From Hyphomicrobium sp. (GTDB taxonomy: Bacteria; Pseudomonadota; Alphaproteobacteria; Rhizobiales; Hyphomicrobiaceae), in assembly GCA_025458125.1 (NCBI GenBank), contig JALOTA010000009.1, forward strand, positions 1 through 41,102: 41,102 nucleotides of DNA. Direction: 5' to 3'. Within the stretch, counting starts at the first letter, position 1. The number at the start of each line of letters is the position of its first letter. This document shows positions 17,103 to 26,072 of the stretch, in pieces. Both the position numbers and the translations under genes were made by a program. Below the pieces are notes generated by a model. That model made no database searches, had not been told where the DNA came from, and worked only from the letters and a program-made list of their open reading frames with translations.

Positions 17103-17951
17103 TCAGGTGTCGCTCTTGACGACGGAAATGTCGGGTGCGTCTTCGTTCTTCATGCCCTGGACGTGGTAGCCGCTGTCGACGTGATGAACCTCGCCCGTGA
17201 CGCCACGAGACAGGTCGGACAGGAGGTATAATCCGGCGCCGCCGACGTCTTCGATGGTAACGGTGCGCCGGAGCGGAGAATTGTACTCGTTCCACTTCAG
17301 GATGTAGCGGAAGTCGGAGATGCCGGAAGCAGCCAGCGTCTTGATGGGGCCCGCCGAGATGGCGTTGACGCGGACGCCCGTGCGCCCAAGGTCGGAGGCG
17401 AGGTAGCGCACGCTCGCCTCGAGCGCGGCCTTGGCAACACCCATGACGTTATAGTGCGGCATGACCTTTTCGGCGCCGTAATACGTCAGCGTGACGATCG
17501 AGCCGCCGTTGGTCATCAGCTTTTCCGCGCGCTGGGCCAGAGCCGTCAGCGAGTAGCAGGAAATGAGCATGGTCTGGGTGAAGTTGGCTTCCGACGTATC
17601 GACGTAGCGGCCGTCGAGTTCGTTCTTGTCGGAAAATGCGATGGCGTGGACGAGGAAATCGAGCCGGCCCCACTGCCGTTCGATGTCCGCAAACAGAGCG
17701 TCGATCGATGCCCGGTCGGACACGTCGCATGGCAATACGAGGTTGGTACCGAGTTCGGCCGCGAGCGGTTCGACCCGCTTCTTCAGAGCGTCGCCCTGAT
17801 AGGTGACGGCCAGTTCCGCGCCCTGGGATGCGACGGCGCGCGCAATGCCCCAGGCAATTGAACGGTTGTTCGCGATGCCCATGACGAGGCCGCGCTTGCC
17901 GGCCATGAGATTGCCTGCCGGCATGCCGTCACCTGCTCCTGGTTCAGCCAT
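17103..17951 (-). CDS. fabI: Enoyl-[acyl-carrier-protein] reductase (NADH)
   Basis: The product is 282 residues from the ATG at 17951, which has a GGGGAG ribosome site. The track ORF runs 85 codons further upstream without family similarity. The NADH-binding start is GKRGLVMGIANNRSIAWGIARAVASQGAELAVTYQ. The catalytic Y-x6-K motif lies in HYNVMGVAKAALEASVRYLA, and GPIKTLAASGISDF follows. It catalyses the last reductive step of each fatty-acid elongation cycle in the cytoplasm. A histidine phosphatase lies downstream. Confidence 0.95.
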   Translation of the reverse strand: MAEPGAGDGMPAGNLMAGKRGLVMGIANNRSIAWGIARAVASQGAELAVTYQGDALKKRVEPLAAELGTNLVLPCDVSDRASIDALFADIERQWGRLDFLVHAIAFSDKNELDGRYVDTSEANFTQTMLISCYSLTALAQRAEKLMTNGGSIVTLTYYGAEKVMPHYNVMGVAKAALEASVRYLASDLGRTGVRVNAISAGPIKTLAASGISDFRYILKWNEYNSPLRRTVTIEDVGGAGLYLLSDLSRGVTGEVHHVDSGYHVQGMKNEDAPDISVVKSDT

Positions 17952-18187
17952 GAGCTCCCCAATTCCTTCATGTCTTTGCGTGTGAATGTGGCGGCATCCT
18001 ACACAAAAGCCCTGTGCGGTCCAGTCAGAGCTGGGCATCCCGCGCGTGCCGGTCCGGCGCCCTTGCCAGCCATCGAAGATTCCCGCTAAATCTCTGATCT
18101 GCAACTCATAACCGCGTCCGTCGGCGGCCCGGTTCAGGTCCGCAGAGGGCGCGGCTGATCGCCCCGCCGGCCGGCATGGGGAGGGGC

Positions 18188-18676
18188 TCAGCCTTCCAGG
18201 CTCCAAACCCCGCCGGCTCCGCGGCAGGCGATCCCTTCGGTCTTGCGGGTTTTTTGCCCGGTCGTCAGCATGACGACGACATGACGGCAGATCGAACCCT
18301 CGACGTTCTTGAACGACGAAGTCGGTCGGATGAGGCCGGAAACCCGCCCATTGCTTCTGTGCCAGATGTAAGAGCCGCCGTCCGCGGTGCCCGAGAGGGC
18401 ATCGTGGATGCTCGACAGCACAGCCATGTGGTCGCTGGCGTCGAGGGGGTTTCCATCATCGGGGACGGGCTTGAGTTCGGCGAACTTCGGACGCTGCGGC
18501 CGGCTCGACGTGCCGGGGCAGGTGCATGCCGCGGGGGGGCGAGCATTGGAACGGGCTTCCTCGCCGGCCCGAACCGTTCCAGACGGCATGAAAATCACGG
18601 CAAGGAGCGCGAACGCCGTCAAACCGCCCGCCGCGAGCGGCAGAAGTGGGGTACTCTCACGCATGATCGGTCTCAT
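18188..18676 (-). CDS. Secreted surface-antigen-like protein (RT0821/Lpp0805-type C-terminal domain)
   Basis: The product is about 162 residues from ATG 18676. ATG 18664 and the track start 18718 are alternatives, none with a clear ribosome site. A hydrophobic stretch (LLPLAAGGLTAFALLAVIFMPSGTVRA) looks like a signal peptide or anchor. The C-terminal half, DASDHMAVLSSIHDALSGTADGGSYIWHRSNGRVSGLIRPT...CRHVVVMLTTGQKTRKTEGIACRG, resembles the small domain of rickettsial and rhizobial surface-antigen proteins. The function is unknown. It is 236 bp upstream of fabI. Confidence 0.7.
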   Translation of the reverse strand: MRPIMRESTPLLPLAAGGLTAFALLAVIFMPSGTVRAGEEARSNARPPAACTCPGTSSRPQRPKFAELKPVPDDGNPLDASDHMAVLSSIHDALSGTADGGSYIWHRSNGRVSGLIRPTSSFKNVEGSICRHVVVMLTTGQKTRKTEGIACRGAGGVWSLEG

Positions 18677-18854
18677 ACTCAACAGGGGACGCGGACATCG
18701 GCCGTCATGGCCTTTCACTCATCCTGGACGATCATGGATAAAAAAGTCTCAACGGGTGTATCGATCGGAACGGCTCGTTACCGCCGTTAGGAAAATGTGA
18801 ATGCAGGGGCGTGCAGGTTGCGCAAACCGTGTCCGCCGCAGGGAAGCCGAAGAC

Positions 18855-19496
18855 ATGAGCCAGCAAACCAGCGAACCGCACCCCGGTGATTTCGCCGACG
18901 CCGTGGAACCTTTCCTGCTTTTCGAAAGCTGGTTCGGGGAGGCACGCGAAAAGGAAATCAACGATCCGAATGCGATGGCACTGGCAACGGCGGATAAGGC
19001 CGGGTTGCCGAATGTTCGCATGGTTCTGCTGAAGGGCCTGGACGGGCCGTCAGTGCCACAACGGGGTTTCGTGTTCTACACCAACCTGGACAGCGCGAAA
19101 GGACAGGAGCTGAGCGCCAGTCCGAAGGCGGCCATCGTGTTTCACTGGAAGAGCCTGCTCCGGCAGGTTCGCGCGAGGGGGCTCGTCATTCCCGTCTCGG
19201 CGGAGGAAGCGGATGAATATTACGCATCGCGGCATCGCACGAGCCGGATCGGGGCCTGGGCATCGAAACAATCGCGTCCGCTGGAAAGCCGTCTTGCGTT
19301 GGAGAAAGCCGTTGCGATCGAGACGGCCCGGTTCGGGATCAGTTCAATTCCGCGCCCGCCGCACTGGTCGGGGTTCCGCCTGACGCCCCTTGAAATCGAG
19401 TTCTGGTCGGACAGGCCGTTCCGGCTGCACGACCGCGTCGTCTTCCGCAGATCGAAGCCGGACGAGCACTGGACGAAAACGCGGCTTTATCCCTGA
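18855..19496 (+). CDS. pdxH: Pyridoxamine/pyridoxine 5'-phosphate oxidase
   Basis: The product is 213 residues from the ATG at 18855, preceded by AGGGAAG. The longer track start (18801) adds 18 residues of poor similarity. It is an FMN enzyme making pyridoxal phosphate with O2. Visible family regions are [68 protein letters not shown] and the C-terminal signature [16 protein letters not shown]...WTKTRLYP. The length is normal. It converges with suhB, with 11 bp between stops. Confidence 0.94.
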   Translation: MSQQTSEPHPGDFADAVEPFLLFESWFGEAREKEINDPNAMALATADKAGLPNVRMVLLKGLDGPSVPQRGFVFYTNLDSAKGQELSASPKAAIVFHWKSLLRQVRARGLVIPVSAEEADEYYASRHRTSRIGAWASKQSRPLESRLALEKAVAIETARFGISSIPRPPHWSGFRLTPLEIEFWSDRPFRLHDRVVFRRSKPDEHWTKTRLYP

Positions 19497-19507
19497 CGTG
19501 TCCGCGA

Positions 19508-20296
19508 TCAACCGGCGACCAATGTCCGCATGGCTTTGACCATGTATCCATTGCCGGCGATGATGTCGCCCTTGTCCAGCATCTTGTCGGAGCCCTGCAG
19601 ATCCGTCGCGATGCCGCCTGCTTCACGAAGGATCACGATGCCGGCCGCCATGTCCCAGGGCTTCAGATTGCGTTCCCAGTAACAGTCGAACCGCCCGGCT
19701 GCCGTCCAGGCGAGATCGAGGGCTGCGGAACCGGTGCGGCGGATGCCGGCGACTTCGCGCATGGCCGTCGACATCTCCTTGATGAAGCCCGGGTGACCGG
19801 GCCGACCGCGGTGGGGAATGCCGGTCGCGACAACCGCGTCGCCCACGGTGCGGCGGGCGGCGACGCGAAGGCGGCGCTTCTCGTTGAGGAACGCTCCCTT
19901 GCCTTTCTCGGCGGTGAAGAGTTCGTCGGCTATGGGGTTATAGATCAAACCGGCGACCAGCTGTCCCTCGCGCTCCAGTCCGATCGAAATCGCGAACATG
20001 GGAATGCCGTGCAGGAAGTTCGTGGTTCCGTCGAGCGGATCGATGATCCAGCGATGCGTCTTGTCGGCCCCTTCGACCACTCCGCCTTCTTCCATCAGGA
20101 AGCCATACTGTGGGCGGGCCTTGTTCAATTCCTTGAACAGGATTTCCTCGGCCCGGTGGTCGGCGACGGAGACGAAGTTCGCGGGTCCCTTCAGGGAGAC
20201 CTGCAACTGTTCGACCTCGCCGAAGTCGCGCACGAGTGAGCGTGCCGCCTTGCGGGCGGCCTGCGTCATGACATTGAGGAGGGCGGATGCGGGCAT
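19508..20296 (-). CDS. suhB: Inositol-1-monophosphatase family protein
   Basis: The 262-residue Mg-dependent phosphatase shows the metal-site motifs DPLDGTTNFLHGIPMF and WDMAAGIVILREAGG, with an upstream glutamate in LMEEGG. The family dephosphorylates inositol phosphate and related sugars, and in enterobacteria SuhB also acts in rRNA transcription. The start MPASALLNVMTQAARKAARSLVRDFGEVE is typical of alphaproteobacterial members. It lies downstream of the Sel1 gene on the same strand, about 70 bp away. Confidence 0.92.
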   Translation of the reverse strand: MPASALLNVMTQAARKAARSLVRDFGEVEQLQVSLKGPANFVSVADHRAEEILFKELNKARPQYGFLMEEGGVVEGADKTHRWIIDPLDGTTNFLHGIPMFAISIGLEREGQLVAGLIYNPIADELFTAEKGKGAFLNEKRRLRVAARRTVGDAVVATGIPHRGRPGHPGFIKEMSTAMREVAGIRRTGSAALDLAWTAAGRFDCYWERNLKPWDMAAGIVILREAGGIATDLQGSDKMLDKGDIIAGNGYMVKAMRTLVAG

Positions 20297-20366
20297 GTGA
20301 CTTGTGACTGGCGCATGTGATTGGAACCACGCGGATGCAGCGGATCCGCAAGCCGGGGTTCACGCT

Positions 20367-21368
20367 CTAGCGGAGTGTGAAGCTTTTGTCGCGCCATTCC
20401 TGCGCGGCCTTTTGAGCGGCCTTCTTTTCACTGTCTGAAAGCGCATCGACAAGCAGGTCCAGCCGGTCGTCGGCAATGCCGCCCGCCTTGGCAAGCAATC
20501 GCCATTTGGCGGCCTCGGCTGGATTTTTTGGAACACCGCCGACGCCCTCCTGGTGGATCCAGGCCAGCCGGTTCTGCGCCCCGGCGATCCCCTTTTCCGC
20601 TGCGGTCTGGAGAAGCGGGATCGCTTTCTTTTCATCGTCCTTCAGTCCGAAGCCGCGAAGCAGCATCACGGCGTACTCGTATTGTGCGGCAACGAGCCCC
20701 TGAGCCGCTGCCTTCGACATCCAGGTCGCGGCTTCATATGCGTTCGCCTCCACGCCGACACCCTTCTGGTAAAGTGCGGCCAGATCATACTGGGCCTGGG
20801 GTATGTTTTTCTCGGCGGCGAACTGGATATGCTTGGCGGCCCGGTACGGATTTTCCGGCTTGCCGTCGCCTTTCAGGAAGAGAATTCCCAGATTGTAGTT
20901 GGCAAGCGGGTCGCCCGTGATGGCGGCCTTTTCGTAGAGCTCGGCGGCGGCGGCGCGATCCTTGCCGACGCCGCGGCCCTCGGCCAGCATGTTACCGAAT
21001 GCAAGCATGGCCGGAACGTCGCCCAGTTCGGCCGCCCTCGCATACCAACGGGCCGCGGTAATGTCGTCTTTTCCGACACCCAATCCGCCTTCGTAGATTC
21101 TCGCGACAAGGGTATGGGCCTGCGGGTCGCCGCGCGCGGCTCTGGCTTCCGCAAGTGAGAGGGCGGTCAAATACTGGCCCTGGTCGAAGGCGCTATAGGC
21201 CGCGTCGTCATCGGTCTGGTTCTGTCCCGATGAGGCCGCGGGTGCGCGGTCGCCGTTGATCGAAGGTTCGGGAAACGGCAGGGTCAGCCGACCGGTTGCG
21301 ACCATCATTCCGGCCGCCCCCGCAACTGCTCCGACAATCAATAGAACGGCCAACACCGCTTTGTTCAT
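20367..21368 (-). CDS. Sel1-like repeat (TPR-type) membrane-anchored protein
   Basis: The product is about 333 residues from the ATG at 21368, where a signal anchor (MNKAVLAVLLIVGAVAGAAGMMVATG) begins. The track start is 16 codons earlier and would put charged residues in front. A series of about six Sel1 repeats follows, such as ARWYARAAELGDVPAMLAFGNMLAEGRGVGKD and AAELYEKAAITGDPLANYNLGILFLKGDG. Such proteins are protein-interaction scaffolds in the periplasm or at the membrane. The partner is unknown. It begins 10 bp after the ThiE-like gene and is probably co-transcribed. Confidence 0.88.
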   Translation of the reverse strand: MNKAVLAVLLIVGAVAGAAGMMVATGRLTLPFPEPSINGDRAPAASSGQNQTDDDAAYSAFDQGQYLTALSLAEARAARGDPQAHTLVARIYEGGLGVGKDDITAARWYARAAELGDVPAMLAFGNMLAEGRGVGKDRAAAAELYEKAAITGDPLANYNLGILFLKGDGKPENPYRAAKHIQFAAEKNIPQAQYDLAALYQKGVGVEANAYEAATWMSKAAAQGLVAAQYEYAVMLLRGFGLKDDEKKAIPLLQTAAEKGIAGAQNRLAWIHQEGVGGVPKNPAEAAKWRLLAKAGGIADDRLDLLVDALSDSEKKAAQKAAQEWRDKSFTLR

Positions 21369-21378
21369 CGGCAAAGCC

Positions 21379-22032
21379 TCAGGTCGCCGCCGCTGTGCCG
21401 GAGAAGATTTGCGCAAACGGTGTCAGAAACCCCGCGACCGCCGTTGCCGGCACGTCCGCGGGGACCCGGACAGCGATGAAATCTGCGCCGGCCTCGGCCA
21501 ATTCGCGCGCGTCGTCCGGTGTTTCCACATCGAAGGCGACACAGGGCGGCTCGAAGATTTCCGACCACCATCGGATCAACTCCAGACGCCGGTTGCGGGC
21601 GGTGTCGCGGTCTTCGACATGGGCCGGGATGCCAAAAGCAATGTAATCGGCGCCCTCTTCGCCCAGGACCATTGCGTCGTGCCGCGTGCGGCCGACGTCG
21701 ACGCCCACGATGAACCGGCCGCCCAGAATGTCTCGGGCCTCGCGGTAGGAGGTGAGAGCGGTTTTGGACGGAGGCAGATGGACGCCGTCGGCCTTGACGA
21801 TGCGGGCGAGGGCGGCGTCGCCCGAGATTAGGGTTGCGATGCCTGCAGCTTGTATCGCGGCCACGGCGACTGCCAATTCACCCGGTGAAACGGGATCATT
21901 CTGGTATGCTTCGAGCACCACCGTCGCGATCAGGCCGTCGAATTTGCCGATCTGTCCGGCCAGTTCTGACGCCAAGCCCGGCCGCGCGCCAAGGACAAGC
22001 ACCAATCGAGGAGAGACCTTATCGGCGGCCAT
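21379..22032 (-). CDS. Thiamine-phosphate-synthase-like protein (ThiE/TenI family, divergent)
   Basis: The 217-residue protein has a TIM-barrel-type pattern resembling ThiE: ISGDAALARIVKADGVHLPPS, GVDVGRTRHDAMVLGEEGADYIAFG and CVAFDVETPDDARELAEAGADFIAV. Several canonical ThiE features are weak. The usual N-terminal QxR/K region is replaced and the pyrophosphate loop TxTK after ADYxxxG is absent. It may be a paralogue with another role rather than the true thiamine enzyme. It is the first gene of a minus-strand run with the Sel1 gene and suhB. Confidence 0.75.
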   Translation of the reverse strand: MAADKVSPRLVLVLGARPGLASELAGQIGKFDGLIATVVLEAYQNDPVSPGELAVAVAAIQAAGIATLISGDAALARIVKADGVHLPPSKTALTSYREARDILGGRFIVGVDVGRTRHDAMVLGEEGADYIAFGIPAHVEDRDTARNRRLELIRWWSEIFEPPCVAFDVETPDDARELAEAGADFIAVRVPADVPATAVAGFLTPFAQIFSGTAAAT

Positions 22033-22341
22033 TCGGCAACTCGAGTGGAGGGGGATCGGCCGGGCCGTTGTTGCGGCCAGCGGCCATGTTCAACAAGGCA
22101 GCCGGAGGCGGATACCGCAGGGTGCTTGCAATCTCAAAGATTTTCATCGACGCCGTGCGCTATCCGGGCTGATTGGGGCAGAAACGTGACCTTGTCCATG
22201 GACCGGCAATAAGGCGGGTATAAGGACGATGCCCTGATTGGCAGCCCCCCACCAAATCGCCATTATCGCGGTAGACTTTCGCGCCCCGCGATCAAAGTAT
22301 TCCACGTTCACGAACGTGATTCGTCTCCGGAGACCTCTCGA
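22033..22341. other. Intergenic region between the thiE-like gene and L,D-transpeptidase
   Basis: These 309 bp separate divergent genes and presumably hold both promoters. The only structure I see is the perfect inverted repeat CACGTT-cacg-AACGTG at 22303-22318, ending 23 bp before the transpeptidase ATG. It could be an operator or a 5' leader hairpin. No convincing small gene or RNA was recognised in the rest. Confidence 0.5.
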
Positions 22342-24252
22342 ATGAGCCTCGTGCCTTCTTTCCATCATGCGCTCGCGGCTGGTCTCGTGGGACTGATCTG
22401 CTTTGGATCAGCCGGGAACGCAGGGGCAACGGCGGGCGATGCCGGAACGGTACCGGCCGCGGCTGATGCTCAGGGCGCCTCGGCTGCCACGGCGCCGGAT
22501 GCTTCTCCGGCAGTTCTGGCGGCAATCAGTCAACTGCAGGACAAGGCTTTTATCGGAGGCTTCGCGAAGGACGATGTTGCGGCCGCGCTACAGTTCTACT
22601 CGGCGCGCAAGGACCCGCTGTGGATCGATGCCCAAGGGTTCACCGCAAGGGCCAAGGGACTTGCAGACGAGATCTCCAAGGCGGAGCAATGGGGCCTCGA
22701 TGCGAAGTCTTTTCCATTGCCGGATCTTTCCCAGCCGCCTGCCGGGGCGGATGCTCAGGGCCGGGCCGAGGTTCAACTCTCGCTCGTGGCACTGACCTAT
22801 GCCCGGCACGCGAAAGGCGGTCGCGTCCGGCCGCTGTCGATCAGCCAACTGCTCGATCTGACGCCGCCCGTTCGCGATCCCGCCGCTGTTCTGAAAGAGC
22901 TTGAAACCGCGGCCGATCCGGCCGCCTACCTCGTCGGGCTGCATCCCAAGCATGAGCAGTTCCAGCGGCTGAGGGCCGAACTCGTCAAGCGGATGGGCCC
23001 CGTCGAGGCTCCGCCACCGGTCGATCCGGCGCTTCTGGTCAAGCTTCCCTCCGACGGCGCCACCATCAAACCCGGGTCGCTGCATCCCCATATCGCACTG
23101 CTTCGCAAGCGGCTGAAGCAGCCGGCAGCGTTCGCCGGTCAGGAGACCCTCTACGACGAGAAGCTGGCCGAAGCCGTCAAGGCGTTCCAGGCCGGGAAGG
23201 GACTTAAAGCCAACGGGCAGCTGAACAACCGGACGCGCACGGCGCTCAACCGAGAAGGTGAGCCGGCTGCCAAGGACAACCAGCGCGATACCCAGCGGAT
23301 CGTCGTGAACATGGAGCGCTGGCGCTGGATGCCCGACGATCTCGGCGCCACGTACGTCATCAACAACGTGCCGGAGTACGTCACCCGGATGTACAAGGAT
23401 GGATCGGAGATCTTCAAAGAGAAGATCATCGTCGGTTTGCCGGAATGGCCGACGCCGTCGTTCTCGGCTGAAATGAAGACCATCGTGTTCAATCCCTCCT
23501 GGGGCGTACCGGACGGGATCAAGGCCAAGGAATTGAAACCACGGCTGCAGCGCGCAGGCGGGAACGGGTTCTTTGATCAGTTGTTCGGTGGCGGTGGCGG
23601 CGCTTCGATCATCCGGGCCTACGGCTTCACGCCTTATCGCAACGGCCGGCCGGTCGATCCGGATTCCGTGGACTGGTCGACCGCTGATCTGCGCCAGTAC
23701 AGCTTCATCCAGCCACCGGGCGGAGAGAATCCGCTCGGCTTTGTGAAGTTCATGTTCCCCAACACGCACGACGTCTACATGCACGATACGACGCAGCGCC
23801 ACCTGTTTGCGCAGTCGCGTCGCCCGTTCTCGCATGGGTGCATCCGCGTGAACGATCCGATGCGTTTTGCAGAAGTGATCCTGGAACAGGACAAGGGTTG
23901 GGGCCGGGATCGCGCCGCTGCGGCACGCCGTTCATCTGAAACCGTTACTCTCGACAATCACATCTGGGTCCATAACGTCTATCTGACGGCCTGGGTGGCC
24001 AGCGACGGAGACGTCATGAACTTCGGTGACGTTTACGGCCTCGACAACCGTGTCTCCCAGGCGCTCGGTGGCCGGTCGATCCGGCCGGTTGAAACGGTGG
24101 CGGACGACGTCGAAACGGCGTCGATCGCCGACGAGGAGGCTCCGGTTCAGCCGTCGAAAAAGAAGAAGCAAGGCGGCGGGGCTGCCAAATCCAAGCCGAT
24201 GACCGTGCCGAGCAGCTTCGGGGAAGCAATGTCGGGTCTGGTTGCCAACTGA
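22342..24252 (+). CDS. L,D-transpeptidase (YcbB/LdtD-like, YkuD domain)
   Basis: The 636-residue periplasmic enzyme has an N-terminal signal peptide (LAAGLVGLICFGSAGNAGATAG). A scaffold region and a peptidoglycan-binding domain (around residues 248-305, LHPHIALLRKRLKQ...AVKAFQAGKGLKANGQLN) follow. The YkuD catalytic domain ends in the active-site motif FSHGCIRVND (H498, C500). It would form 3-3 crosslinks in peptidoglycan or attach proteins to it. The C-terminal tail has a basic KKKKQGGGAAKSK stretch. The gene stands alone, convergent with the cytochrome c gene. Confidence 0.92.
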   Translation: MSLVPSFHHALAAGLVGLICFGSAGNAGATAGDAGTVPAAADAQGASAATAPDASPAVLAAISQLQDKAFIGGFAKDDVAAALQFYSARKDPLWIDAQGFTARAKGLADEISKAEQWGLDAKSFPLPDLSQPPAGADAQGRAEVQLSLVALTYARHAKGGRVRPLSISQLLDLTPPVRDPAAVLKELETAADPAAYLVGLHPKHEQFQRLRAELVKRMGPVEAPPPVDPALLVKLPSDGATIKPGSLHPHIALLRKRLKQPAAFAGQETLYDEKLAEAVKAFQAGKGLKANGQLNNRTRTALNREGEPAAKDNQRDTQRIVVNMERWRWMPDDLGATYVINNVPEYVTRMYKDGSEIFKEKIIVGLPEWPTPSFSAEMKTIVFNPSWGVPDGIKAKELKPRLQRAGGNGFFDQLFGGGGGASIIRAYGFTPYRNGRPVDPDSVDWSTADLRQYSFIQPPGGENPLGFVKFMFPNTHDVYMHDTTQRHLFAQSRRPFSHGCIRVNDPMRFAEVILEQDKGWGRDRAAAARRSSETVTLDNHIWVHNVYLTAWVASDGDVMNFGDVYGLDNRVSQALGGRSIRPVETVADDVETASIADEEAPVQPSKKKKQGGGAAKSKPMTVPSSFGEAMSGLVAN

Positions 24253-24260
24253 GCAGTGGC

Positions 24261-24590
24261 CTATTGGGGTTCGTCCTTCAGGGACATGATGAATTCCGCC
24301 AGTTCCTGCATCTCGTCCTGTGAGAGATGGTGGTTTGGCATCATCGGCGGTACGGACCGCAGCCAATCCATGATTGCGTCGACCGTCTGGCCCGGCCGGC
24401 GGGCCACGGCGTAGAATCCCGGAATTTCCCCCTGCGCTCGTTTTTCGCCCTGTCCCGGACCCATGTGACAGGTGGCGCAGAGGCGCTGGGCAAGGACGCG
24501 GCCCTTGGCTGCCGCGTCCTCGGCCCCCGAAGGTGTCGTCGCTGCGGCGATCGCAGCAAGCGCTGTCATTGTCCTGACGAACTTCACCAT
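24261..24590 (-). CDS. Small periplasmic c-type cytochrome
   Basis: The 109-residue class I cytochrome c has a signal peptide (FVRTMTALAAIAAATTPSGA) and a single haem site CATCH (C38, C41, H42). A likely axial methionine lies in SVPPMMPNHHLSQDEMQELAEFIMSL near the C-terminus. The electron partner is unknown. In this phototroph it could be a respiratory or photosynthetic carrier, but no neighbouring gene points to one. It converges with the L,D-transpeptidase gene, with 8 bp between stops. Confidence 0.9.
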   Translation of the reverse strand: MVKFVRTMTALAAIAAATTPSGAEDAAAKGRVLAQRLCATCHMGPGQGEKRAQGEIPGFYAVARRPGQTVDAIMDWLRSVPPMMPNHHLSQDEMQELAEFIMSLKDEPQ

Positions 24591-24694
24591 AGAGAGAATG
24601 TTTGCCCAGGGTGCCGGCGTTGTTCCTTGCGACGGATCAAGAACCGTCGCGATCGCGTGCTATGATGATCAGTACATACCGTTGGGAGGGTTCC

Positions 24695-24889
24695 ATGGCA
24701 TTCGAAGGTCTCCAAGCAGAAATTGCCTCGCTGCTCATTCGCATGAACGAGCAACCGGAAGACATTCGCGAGGTGGAATTGCTTCTGCGCGAAAAGCTGA
24801 ACGAGTTCCGCGCGTTCGGAATGCCTTTGCCGGAGGATCTCGCCGAACTGGAACGGGCGCTCGACGAGAGCTTGTCGCAAAGATCCTAA
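24695..24889 (+). CDS. Small helical hypothetical protein
   Basis: The product is 64 residues from the ATG at 24695, which has a strong ribosome site (gttgggaggg). The longer track ORF lacks one. The sequence MAFEGLQAEIASLLIRMNEQPEDIREVELLLREKLNEFRAFGMPLPEDLAELERALDESL is mostly acidic amphipathic helix with no membrane segment. I recall similar 60-residue proteins in other Rhizobiales but know no function. It stands alone between convergent genes. Confidence 0.7.
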   Translation: MAFEGLQAEIASLLIRMNEQPEDIREVELLLREKLNEFRAFGMPLPEDLAELERALDESLSQRS

Positions 24890-24955
24890 CGGTCCGGCGC
24901 GCCGGCACCGGCGCCGATCCGGCGTCCAGAGCCGATATTGCCCGCCCGCTGATGG

Positions 24956-25990
24956 TCAGGCCGCCTTTTCCTGCTTCGCATCCCACTTGCCGAGGGCAGC
25001 GAGGCTGTTCATCCGAGCGCGGTGCGTGAAGGCGCGCTGACCGGCGGCGACATTCTCCGGCTTGCCGCCCCAAGCCTGCAAAGCGGCTGCCTGCAGCGCC
25101 CGCCCATAGGAGAAGGTTAGCGCCCACGGCAGGTTGCCCATGGCGTTCATCAGGGACAGATGTTCGGTGGCGGCTTCGTCAGACTGGCCACCGGAGAGGA
25201 ACGCGATCCCCGGCACCGAGGCCGGTACCGTCGATTTCAGGCAGCGCACCGTTTTCTCCGCGACCTCGGCGGCCGATGGCTGCTTGGTGCTCTTCTGGCC
25301 GGCGATGACCATGTTCGGTTTCAGGATCATTCCTTCGAGCCGGACACGGGCGTCGTAGAGCTCGCGGAAGACCGTGCGCAGAGTCCACTCCGTCACGCGA
25401 TGGCACTCGTCGATGTCGTGGGAGCAATGGGCTCCGTCCATCAGGATTTCGGGCTCGACGATCGGCACGATTCCGGCTTCCTGGCACAGAGCCGCATAGC
25501 GGGCGAGAGCATGTGCGTTCGCCTTGACGCAGTTCCATGTGGGCAGACCGTCCGAAATCGTAATGACGCCGCGCCACTTGGCGAAGCGAGCCCCGAGCGC
25601 GTGATATTCGGCAAGCCGCTCGCGCAGGCCGTCGAGGCCTTCGGTCACGGTTTCGATCTTCGACGTCGGACCCGCGAGCGGCTTGGCTCCGGTATCGACC
25701 TTGATGCCCGGTATCGAGCCGGCAGCCTTCATGATGTCGACGAGCGGCGTGCCGTCTTTGGCCTTCTGGCGGATCGTCTCGTCATAGAGAATCACTCCCG
25801 AGACGTAGTTCTTCATGGCATCCGTCGAACGGAAGAGCATCTCGCGGTAGTCGCGGCGGTTGTCTTCGGTGGAAGCAATGCCGATCTTGTCGAAGCGCTT
25901 CTTGATCGTGCCGGAACTCTCGTCAGCGGCCAGAATACCCTTACCCGGCGCCACCATGGCGATCGCAATGTCTTCCAGTCTCTCGGTCAT
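24956..25990 (-). CDS. Fructose-bisphosphate aldolase, class I
   Basis: The product is 344 residues from the ATG at 25990 with a ribosome site GGAGG. The track start adds 14 residues. It is a metal-independent, Schiff-base aldolase of the animal/plant-like class I family: MVAPGKGILAADESSGTIKKRFDKIG, ARFAKWRGVI, the lysine in LEGMILKPNMV and FLSGGQSDEAATEHLSLMN. It works in glycolysis, gluconeogenesis and possibly the Calvin cycle. It lies downstream of gap on the same strand, but a terminator-like hairpin separates them. Confidence 0.94.
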   Translation of the reverse strand: MTERLEDIAIAMVAPGKGILAADESSGTIKKRFDKIGIASTEDNRRDYREMLFRSTDAMKNYVSGVILYDETIRQKAKDGTPLVDIMKAAGSIPGIKVDTGAKPLAGPTSKIETVTEGLDGLRERLAEYHALGARFAKWRGVITISDGLPTWNCVKANAHALARYAALCQEAGIVPIVEPEILMDGAHCSHDIDECHRVTEWTLRTVFRELYDARVRLEGMILKPNMVIAGQKSTKQPSAAEVAEKTVRCLKSTVPASVPGIAFLSGGQSDEAATEHLSLMNAMGNLPWALTFSYGRALQAAALQAWGGKPENVAAGQRAFTHRARMNSLAALGKWDAKQEKAA

Positions 25991-26029
25991 CGTGGCCTCC
26001 GTCGGCGCGTCGAAAATTGGCGTCCAATA

Positions 26030-26062
26030 CACAAAGAGGGCGCCGTTGTGAAAGGCGCCCTC
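26030..26062 (-). terminator. Terminator-like hairpin between gap and aldolase
   Basis: On the minus strand GAGGGCGCC-tttcacaac-GGCGCCCTC is a perfect 9-bp GC-rich stem followed by TTTGTGT. It lies just after the gap stop and about 45 bp before the aldolase start. The short U tract suggests partial read-through to the aldolase gene. Confidence 0.75.
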
Positions 26063-26072
26063 CCGTTTACCT

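Noticed and set aside
22588-23835. 415-residue minus-strand ORF antisense to the L,D-transpeptidase
   Set aside because: Shadow of a well-supported gene.
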